Assembly: GCA_016712505.1 (NCBI GenBank)
Contig: JADJQY010000001.1
Span: forward strand, 1-64,000
Source of the DNA: Candidatus Eiseniibacteriota bacterium
GTDB taxonomy: Bacteria; Eisenbacteria; RBG-16-71-46; CAIMUX01
DNA: 64,000 bases
Direction of reading: 5' to 3'
The notes under the pieces were generated by a model. It saw nothing but the letters and a program-made list of their open reading frames with translations, was not told the origin of the DNA and ran no database searches. The translations under genes were made by a program, and so were the position numbers. Shown piece after piece: positions 58,016 to 64,000 of the stretch. Position 1 is the stretch's first letter. Each line of letters starts with the position of its first letter.

Positions 58016-59173
58016 ATGGTGCAGAACTACGCAAGGCGACTTGTGCCACCGGCCACGAGCTTCTTCTTGTTCGGGATGCGCGGCGTCGGGAAGACCACCT
58101 GGTCCAGGCAGCACTTCCCCGAGGCACACAGGATCGACCTATTGAGAGAATCCGACTATCACGCGTTTCTGACCGAGCCCCGTCTCTTCCGGCGCGAACT
58201 GGATGGGGTCGAGCCGGGACGATGGGTCGTGATCGACGAGATCCAGCGTCTTCCCTCCCTCCTGAATGAAGTGCATGGCCTGATCGAAGAGCGCGGGCTC
58301 CGATTCCTTCTTCTCGGCTCCAGCGCCCGGAAGCTTCGACGGGCCGGAGTGAATCTTCTCGGGGGCAGGGCGCTTCAGAAGATCATGCCGCCCTTCCTGC
58401 CCGCGGAGCTCGGCTCCGACTACTCGCTGGAGGAGGTCTTGCGGTTCGGAAGCCTGCCTCTGATTTGGAACGCGCCTTCGAAAGTGGAGCAGCTTGCCGC
58501 CTACGTTCAGCTGTATCTCAAGGAGGAGATCCAAGCAGAAGCTCTCGCGCGAAACCTGCCGGGCTTCGCCCGATTCTTGCCCGTCGCGTCTCGGTTCCAT
58601 GGCCAGGTGCTGAACATCGAAGGACTCGCTCGCGACAGCGGAGTCGCACGCACGACCGTCCAGGGCTATCTGGACATCCTGGAAGACACTCTGCTCACCT
58701 TTCGCCTCCCCGCGTTCGAGGGCCGGTTGCGGGTGAAGCAGCGAAGGCACCCAAAGCTCTACTGGCTCGACAATGGCGTCGCGCGCGCGGCAAGAAAACA
58801 GCTGCATTCCCCATCCATGGAGGAGCGTGGAAGTCTGTTCGAAGGACTGATCGCGCAACTCCTGCGCGCCCAAGATCAGCTCGGTCCCGGTCTCTATGAC
58901 GAGATCTACTACTGGGCCGTCGGCAAGACGGCGGTGGGAGTCGACTTCCTCCTCCAGCGAGGAAACGAGTTCCTCGCCATCGAGGTCAAGGCCGGTGAAC
59001 GTCTCGACCCCTCCGCCTTTGCCGGGCTCAAGGCGATCAACGAACTTCCCGGAGTCGTGCGCCGCCTGATCGTGTACGGGGGAGATCGCCCCTTCCGCCA
59101 TGAGGCGGGGATCGAGGTCCTTCCCTTCAGTCGCTTCACGGCGGAACTGCAGACCGGGCTCTGGCCCGCCTGA
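58016..59173 (+). CDS. DUF4143/AAA_14 family ATPase, second copy
   Basis: ATG at 58016 follows AAAAAGGAGG by about 13 bases; an in-frame ATG at 57980 is possible but lacks a ribosome site. The 385-residue protein has Walker A GMRGVGKTTWSR, Walker B WVVIDEIQRLP, sensor FLLLGSSARK, a winged-helix part (IEGLARDSGVARTTVQGYLD) and a C-terminal nuclease-like region (KTAVGVDFLLQRGNEFLAIE, then VKAGE). It is only distantly similar to the copy at 55642. A 36-bp palindrome follows its stop by 90 bases. Confidence 0.92.
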   Translation: MVQNYARRLVPPATSFFLFGMRGVGKTTWSRQHFPEAHRIDLLRESDYHAFLTEPRLFRRELDGVEPGRWVVIDEIQRLPSLLNEVHGLIEERGLRFLLLGSSARKLRRAGVNLLGGRALQKIMPPFLPAELGSDYSLEEVLRFGSLPLIWNAPSKVEQLAAYVQLYLKEEIQAEALARNLPGFARFLPVASRFHGQVLNIEGLARDSGVARTTVQGYLDILEDTLLTFRLPAFEGRLRVKQRRHPKLYWLDNGVARAARKQLHSPSMEERGSLFEGLIAQLLRAQDQLGPGLYDEIYYWAVGKTAVGVDFLLQRGNEFLAIEVKAGERLDPSAFAGLKAINELPGVVRRLIVYGGDRPFRHEAGIEVLPFSRFTAELQTGLWPA

Positions 59174-59262
59174 GCACGCCACCGATCCAGCTGAGTCAGA
59201 CCGGCGTTGATTCATCTCCCGTGGGCCGCGGCCGTTCTCCCCGCCTCGCCCACACGACTTTG

Positions 59263-59298
59263 CCTGGCACAACTCTCCCCGGGGAGAGTTGTGCCAGG
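59263..59298. terminator. 36-bp perfect palindrome between convergent genes
   Basis: cctggcacaactctcccc followed by its exact reverse complement. It lies between the stop of DUF4143 (59173) and the 3' end of the beta-helix gene (59325) and could terminate both. Its right half continues into the second copy of the 31-bp repeat (59277-59307). Confidence 0.6.
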
Positions 59299-59307
59299 CT
59301 TCACAAG
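59277..59307 (+). repeat. 31-bp direct repeat, copy 2
   Basis: ccccggggagagttgtgc, caggc, ttcacaag, in the same orientation as the copy at 55479-55509 with only the 5-base centre different. The two copies bracket two DUF4143 genes and the NTF2-like gene. Confidence 0.7.
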
Positions 59308-59324
59308 CCGGTCCGGCGCACTTG

Positions 59325-60650
59325 CTACCACCGCGCCTTGATCGCCCCCCAGGTCAACCGGCGGATCGGGATCGGCTGGTCGCACAGCTCGGGCGTGCAG
59401 GCCGCCCCCTCCCCCCAATAGACTCCGCCATTCCACTCGCAGCACTCCGAAGAGAGATCCAGGCATTCGCCCCCGATGCAGCACGCCCCCGTTCCGCCTC
59501 CCGGGCAGGTCTCCTCGTATGCCCCGTAGATGAACCCGCACGGCGGACACGATGCCGCCACCGTCCCCGCGACCAGGCGGTAGTCCCCCAGCCGCCACGG
59601 CTCCTCGCACGACGGCACATCACAAAGCGCCGCGTCCCCAAACACCATGCCCTCGCCGTAGGTCACGGTGCCCGACTCGACGCGGACGGAATCAACGGCG
59701 CTACACGCGAGATCGAGGCTGCCCTGGATCACCGTGATATCGGTTCCACAGTTCCTTGCAAATACGGATCTCTCGATCGTCGCGTCGCCGGAGATGATCC
59801 TGACTGCTCCGGACCAGCGATAGCCCGCCACGGTGCAAGAGCGCATGTCCAACGATCCCCAGCTAGAGATCGCCGCACCACGCCTCGCCCCAGAGAACAC
59901 GCAGTGTTCGATTCTCACCGGTGATCTCACGGCAAGTGAGTTGCCGAAGTCGCTCCCAGGTTCCTCCAGAAAGAGGGAGTCGTAGATCTCCGCCCCTCCC
60001 ATGCCTACACAATCGATCGTCGTGCGTCGATTTCGCGAGAAGCGGCATTCCCTAACAATCGCCGTCCGACTCGACTCCAGCGAGACGATGGTGTTCTCCG
60101 TGCACTGATTCGCGGTGAACTCGCATCCGGTCATGTTCAGTGTCGCCGCGTCGACCACCCGGACTGCCGCAACCTCGCCACCAACGATGCCTTGAAACGT
60201 GCAGTTGGAGAGGGTCACGGTCACACCGCCTGCCACGATCAGTGATCCGAAGACCGTGTTGCCCCCGCGAAGTTCAAAACCATCGATGCGAACATGGTGC
60301 TCGGCGTCCCCCTCCACCACAAGGAACTCGGCCCCATCTCCTTCGTGGTCGAACACGGCGGGGCCGTCCCCCTCGACGAGGACGTGGAGCGACTTCCCAA
60401 AGACCGTACCGCCGTAGGCAGCAACCCCCGAATAGTTGCCTGCCGCCACAAGAACGGTGTCACCGGACTCAGCCACGTGGCACGCCGCGGCGAATCGATC
60501 GTACTCTGATGGCACCCGCAGGGTCGCCGCGGCACCAGGAGTGGCCCACCAGGCAGCCATTGCAAGCGCGACGGTCCCACATGCCAGCGCGCCGATGGAA
60601 CACCTGCACCCGGGAATCTGACCCTCGAGAGTTCGTTCCCACCGTTTCAT
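59325..60650 (-). CDS. Exported parallel beta-helix protein with one GACC repeat
   Basis: ATG at 60650 after AAGGTGAGG. The 441-residue protein has a signal peptide (GTVALAMAAWWATPGAAA), then a right-handed beta-helix typical of PL-type repeats (LRVPSEYDRFAAACHVAESG, and ladder turns such as NCTFQGI, GCEFTAN, ECRFSRN), to about 370. A single GACC unit (GACCIGGECLDLSSECCEWN, then GGVYWGEGAACTPELC) follows, as in the 17-repeat lipoprotein. The C-terminus is RRLTWGAIKARW, a short W-G-x-x-K tail. No lyase active site is recognisable. Confidence 0.82.
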   Translation of the reverse strand: MKRWERTLEGQIPGCRCSIGALACGTVALAMAAWWATPGAAATLRVPSEYDRFAAACHVAESGDTVLVAAGNYSGVAAYGGTVFGKSLHVLVEGDGPAVFDHEGDGAEFLVVEGDAEHHVRIDGFELRGGNTVFGSLIVAGGVTVTLSNCTFQGIVGGEVAAVRVVDAATLNMTGCEFTANQCTENTIVSLESSRTAIVRECRFSRNRRTTIDCVGMGGAEIYDSLFLEEPGSDFGNSLAVRSPVRIEHCVFSGARRGAAISSWGSLDMRSCTVAGYRWSGAVRIISGDATIERSVFARNCGTDITVIQGSLDLACSAVDSVRVESGTVTYGEGMVFGDAALCDVPSCEEPWRLGDYRLVAGTVAASCPPCGFIYGAYEETCPGGGTGACCIGGECLDLSSECCEWNGGVYWGEGAACTPELCDQPIPIRRLTWGAIKARW

Positions 60651-60863
60651 CCAAGCCTCACCTTCGCGCGTTTGCACTTGCGTGAGTACTGCTCGCTCCA
60701 TCCGCCGCGCCTCGGAAGCCTCGGTTGCTTCATGACGACTTGCGTCTACACCTCCGCCGGCATCCCGCGTGAACTACCCAACAGTATACGCGGGATGGCA
60801 GCGGGGGCGGCCACGCGATCCAGCTCCGCCGCGCCCCAATCCGGCGCGGCGCACCCCAACCCC

Positions 60864-61649
60864 CTACACCGCCGTCCACCCCCCATCGACCATCAGGACA
60901 TGCCCGGTGACATAGCTCGATGCGCGCGACGAGAGGTACACCGCGGCGCCGATCAGTTCGTCGGGGTTGGCGGGGCGGCCGAGGGGGGTGCGGGCGCGGA
61001 CGGAGGCGCCGGTTTCGGGGTGGTCGAGGGTGTGCGCGGTCATGTCGGTGCGGACGTAGCCGGGGCCGATGGCGTTGACCAGGATGCCGTGCGGGGCCCA
61101 CTCGACGGCGCAGGTGCGGGTGAGTTGTACAACCCCACCTTTCGTGGCGGCGTAGGGGGCGGACATCGGATCGGCGACGATTCCGGCGAAGGAGGCGAGG
61201 TTGATGATGCGGCCGCCGCGGCGGGCGTCGATCCAGCGTTTGGCCGTCTTGCGCATGCAAAGGAACAGCCCGGTGAGATTGAGCGCGACCATCCGGTCCC
61301 ACTCGACTGCGGGGTACTCCTCGGCGGCAATGCGCGCGCTCATGCCTGCGTTGTTGATCAGGACGTCGACCTCACCGAGCCGGGTCGCGGTTTCGTCCAG
61401 CAGATGGTCGACACTCTCGGCGCTGGTCACGTCGCAGTCGATCGAGACGGCATCGATTCCCTCGGCGATCAGGCCGGCCGCCGCGTCGGCGCCCCGACCG
61501 TGGTCGAGTTCGGCCACCACGATCCTGGCACCGTGGGCGCCGAGGCCCCGGGCCATGGCAAGTCCGATGCCACGACCGGCGCCGGTGATGACGATCACCT
61601 GGCGACTGAGATCGAACAGCGCACGAAGGTCGGCAAGGGGGGCTGACAT
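60864..61649 (-). CDS. SDR family NAD(P)-dependent oxidoreductase
   Basis: ATG at 61649 after AGAAGGAAACACCC. The 261-residue protein is a classical short-chain dehydrogenase: cofactor loop TGAGRGIG (22-29), NNAG (99-102), Ser153 in NLASFAG, and YxxxK as Tyr166-Lys170 in APYAATKGG. The end GHVLMVDGGWTAV is typical of gluconate 5-dehydrogenase or 3-oxoacyl-ACP reductase-like enzymes. It stands alone, divergent from the amidase-hydrolase-caspase gene, so no pathway is apparent. Confidence 0.92.
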   Translation of the reverse strand: MSAPLADLRALFDLSRQVIVITGAGRGIGLAMARGLGAHGARIVVAELDHGRGADAAAGLIAEGIDAVSIDCDVTSAESVDHLLDETATRLGEVDVLINNAGMSARIAAEEYPAVEWDRMVALNLTGLFLCMRKTAKRWIDARRGGRIINLASFAGIVADPMSAPYAATKGGVVQLTRTCAVEWAPHGILVNAIGPGYVRTDMTAHTLDHPETGASVRARTPLGRPANPDELIGAAVYLSSRASSYVTGHVLMVDGGWTAV

Positions 61650-61927
61650 GGGTGTTTCCTTCTCCCTGGGATACGGTTAGGTCCGACCTCGGGGCGCGTG
61701 CAGATCGGGATCCGCGGTAACCAGGTCGGGCTCGACTCGGCATGGTACCGATTTCCTGAGACCAGCGAAATCGGGCCGTAACCACCCCAATGCGCCCTGC
61801 GGACATTGAACCGCGCGGCCGATACAAATGGGGTAGGCTCTCCGCCGGTATCGAGCATCCGAAGCGACCTCGAGCCCAACTCGGCCCCCGTTCTGCAGGC
61901 ACCTGGCACACCACTCGGGAGGCATCC

Positions 61928-64000
61928 ATGGCGGAGCCATTCTCCAGACTCGACCTCGCGCAGTTCACGCTGCTGCTCTACTCCGCGGGACTTTCGCGTC
62001 GCATCGACGCGGTCCACGTGCATCACACCTGGCGGCCGCGTCGGGCCGACTTCCGGGGGCGGAGCACCATCGAGGCGATGCACCGCTACCACACCGAGAC
62101 TCTGGGCTGGAGCGACATTGCCCAGCACATCACGATCGATCCGATGGGCGGCATCTGGACCGGGCGGAACTGGAACCGCGCCCCGGCGAGTCAGCGCGGG
62201 CACAACGGTACCAGCGCACAGGGTCCGTTCATGATCGAGATGGTGGGCGACTTCGACCGCGATCGAGATCCGTTCGACGGTGAGCAACGCGACGCGGCTC
62301 TCCTGGTCGTGGCCCATCTTCTGCGGCGCTGGAACTTGAAGACCGAGGCGATCCGATTCCACCGTGACTTGAACAGCCCGAAGAGCTGTCCCGGCACGGG
62401 AATCGATCTCGGTGCCTTCGTCGCGGCGGTCGGTCAGCGCCTGGCCGATCTGAACGGCTTCGGCGAGGAGGCGCTGCGCTCGACCGCCACCCGCTCCCCC
62501 TTCCCGAGCGAGTTCCTCGTCGGCTACGAGGCGATCCGCCCTGTACCGCAGGGCGAGGAAGAGGCGGATGCCACGATCACCGAAGACGAGGGGGCGGGAG
62601 ATGCGATCGAGGGGAACGCACGGAACCTGGTCGAGGGTCGGCAGCGTGAGTATGGCCGCGGGAGTGCGTTTGGCCACGGGGAAACGCCACGATTGAGTCG
62701 GGCACGCGATGTCGATCCGGAGTGGCGGGAGCTGATGCCGCACGTGGTGAATCTGAGCCGCGGGGAGCTGTCGGAGCGGGGCGAGTTCGCTACCTCGCCG
62801 GGCGACCTGATGCGGATGCTGGAGCGCCTGATCGACTGGGCCGACGGACAGAGCGAACCACGACTGCTGCTCTATGCCCATGGCGGACTGGTCAAGGAGA
62901 GGGACGCGCTCCGCTATGCCCGGGACACTCGTGCCTGGTGGCTGCGGCACGGCGTCTACCCGATCTTCTTCGTCTGGGAGTCGGGCCTGTGGGAGACCAT
63001 CGTGAGCCGGATCGCGGGACCGCGCGGCGGAATCCAGGACGCGGCGGTGGAACTGCTCTTCAAGATCCCGGGCTCGATGGCCTGGGGCGCGATGAAGGAG
63101 AGCGCGCGCCGCTCCTCGGCGCCCGATGTGGGGGACGGCGCGCCGGGTGGCGCCTTCACCTTCATCCGGACGCTGGCGCCGTTTCTTCGCTCCGCTGCGG
63201 GACGAAAGGTGCAGGTGCACGCCGCGGGCCACAGCGCCGGATCGATCTTTCATGCCCATCTGCTCCCCCGGTTGATCGCCGAGGGGGTCGGGATCAGCTC
63301 GGTCTCGTTCCTCGCCCCGGCCGTGACTTCGAAGTTGTTCAAGGAAAACCTGCTGCCGCACTTCGAACGCGGCGACCTCGCGCGCTTCTCGATCTTCACC
63401 ATGGAGGAGAAGGCGGAGCGGCTCGATCCGTCGGTGCCGCTCTACGGCAAGTCTCTTCTCTATCTGGTGTCGCGCGGGTTCGAGGGGTTCGGAAGCGAGC
63501 GGATCCTCGGACTGCACGAGTCGCTCCGCGAGGACAAGCGATTGTCGTCCCTCTTCGCGCTCGACAAGCAGGGACGGTCGGCGACCACGCAGTCCGACCG
63601 CGCGGAGCTCCAGCTTTCGATCGCGCCGGGTGGCACGCCGAATCCGCTCGCCCGCGCCCTGCAGCATGGCGACTTCGACGGCGATCGGGCGGCGATGGCG
63701 GCTGTTCTCCGTCGGGTGCTCAAGGTCGCGGACGAGACCCGACTGGGCGAGGCGGACTTCCCCCTGGCCCAGCGCGATCGCGCGTTCGAGTGGCGCGATG
63801 CCGCCGCCCTCGTGCCCAGCAACCCACAGGTCTCCGCCGGACCGTCCGGACCGGTCGGCCCGAGGCCGCCCGAGATCGATCCGTTCTCGAACCCGGCGCC
63901 TTCCACGCCGGAGGTGCGGCAGCCACGCCGGACTGCGCTTTGCATCGGTATCGACCGCTATCGGGATCAGCCGCTCCAGGGCTGTGTGGCCGATGCCCGT
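61928..64000 (+). CDS. PGRP-amidase / alpha-beta hydrolase / caspase-like fusion, open at right edge
   Basis: ATG at 61928 after GGGAGG; the frame is open for 691 codons to the window end. Residues about 25-175 are a PGRP/amidase_2 domain with zinc ligands His33 (VHHTW), His145 (FHRD) and Cys154 (SCPG), and the usual IAQHITIDPMGGIWTGR. No signal peptide is seen. Residues about 310-540 resemble an alpha/beta hydrolase with oxyanion AHGG (317-320) and nucleophile GHSAG (Ser436). At 669 begins LCIGIDRYRDQPLQGCVADA, the first strand and helix of a caspase-like (C14) domain; its His/Cys dyad lies beyond the window. The combination is unusual. Confidence 0.85.
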   Translation, partial: MAEPFSRLDLAQFTLLLYSAGLSRRIDAVHVHHTWRPRRADFRGRSTIEAMHRYHTETLGWSDIAQHITIDPMGGIWTGRNWNRAPASQRGHNGTSAQGPFMIEMVGDFDRDRDPFDGEQRDAALLVVAHLLRRWNLKTEAIRFHRDLNSPKSCPGTGIDLGAFVAAVGQRLADLNGFGEEALRSTATRSPFPSEFLVGYEAIRPVPQGEEEADATITEDEGAGDAIEGNARNLVEGRQREYGRGSAFGHGETPRLSRARDVDPEWRELMPHVVNLSRGELSERGEFATSPGDLMRMLERLIDWADGQSEPRLLLYAHGGLVKERDALRYARDTRAWWLRHGVYPIFFVWESGLWETIVSRIAGPRGGIQDAAVELLFKIPGSMAWGAMKESARRSSAPDVGDGAPGGAFTFIRTLAPFLRSAAGRKVQVHAAGHSAGSIFHAHLLPRLIAEGVGISSVSFLAPAVTSKLFKENLLPHFERGDLARFSIFTMEEKAERLDPSVPLYGKSLLYLVSRGFEGFGSERILGLHESLREDKRLSSLFALDKQGRSATTQSDRAELQLSIAPGGTPNPLARALQHGDFDGDRAAMAAVLRRVLKVADETRLGEADFPLAQRDRAFEWRDAAALVPSNPQVSAGPSGPVGPRPPEIDPFSNPAPSTPEVRQPRRTALCIGIDRYRDQPLQGCVADAR

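Noticed and set aside
55491..59307. Rex-like operators (TTGTG-N8-CACAA) in the 31-bp repeats
   Set aside because: The spacing fits a Rex site, but only one half matches well in each copy and the elements lie downstream of genes, not in promoters.
61595..63667. 690-codon minus-strand open frame
   Set aside because: It is the antisense shadow of the amidase-hydrolase-caspase gene, whose motifs are clear. The minus frame is rich in Arg, Pro and Gly with no family signal.
1..64000. tRNA or rRNA genes
   Set aside because: I looked at the gaps for cloverleaf arms and T-loop sequence and found none I could support.

Overview
This is a high-GC bacterial window of 64 kb with no rRNA, tRNA or CRISPR array visible. 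The mix of genes suggests an uncultivated FCB-type lineage, with Candidatus Eisenbacteria as my best guess. Supporting signs are secreted proteins with FlgD-like C-terminal domains, Cys-rich GACC repeats, a C-terminal W-G-x-x-K tail on two exported proteins, several ECF sigma factors, and Ser/Thr kinases fused to long C-terminal helical regions. The placement is an inference from gene content only.

Layout. Positions 1-6680 (minus strand) hold a cluster of a MoxR-type AAA+ ATPase, an unknown protein, a HEIGHH metallopeptidase/VWA protein, a radical SAM/SPASM protein and a further unknown gene. The last three are broken by many small indels although their protein sequence stays readable across frames. 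Positions 6847-19077 hold an ACT-domain regulator, an ECF sigma factor, a Ser/Thr kinase, three exported surface-type proteins and a GT87-like membrane protein. Positions 19424-25653 are a minus-strand block: ECF sigma, zinc-type anti-sigma and TPR-CHAT protease-like genes joined by ATGA overlaps, followed by a subtilase lipoprotein and another lipoprotein. A second ECF sigma and a Ser/Thr kinase diverge at 26.4 kb, then come efp and a third sigma/anti-sigma pair with the divergent 17-repeat GACC lipoprotein.

Positions 34.6-46.8 kb carry a rhomboid protease, an alkyltransferase-like protein, a lamin-tail-like exported protein, a giant TPR-GAF-sigma54 regulator, asnA, and a coupled LemA / DUF2207 / GT-C-TPR operon. 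Positions 46.9-61.6 kb are accessory in character: a secreted HExxH protein, a dockerin-like protein, a hydrolase/AraC pair, an Xre-RES toxin-antitoxin pair, small secreted proteins, two intact DUF4143 ATPases bracketed by a 31-bp direct repeat (a third DUF4143 gene is a remnant at 40.7 kb), a beta-helix protein and an SDR. The right edge is an open gene encoding a PGRP-type amidase, an alpha/beta hydrolase and the start of a caspase-like domain.

The strongest candidates for something new are the sigma/anti-sigma/TPR-CHAT/subtilase block (20270-25653), the amidase-hydrolase-caspase fusion (61928 onward), and the MoxR/VWA/radical SAM cluster (1-6680). Single-base indels in short homopolymer or GC runs also split several otherwise conserved genes (MoxR, GT87, ATL, the lamin-tail protein, the sigma54 regulator), which looks more like assembly error than decay.
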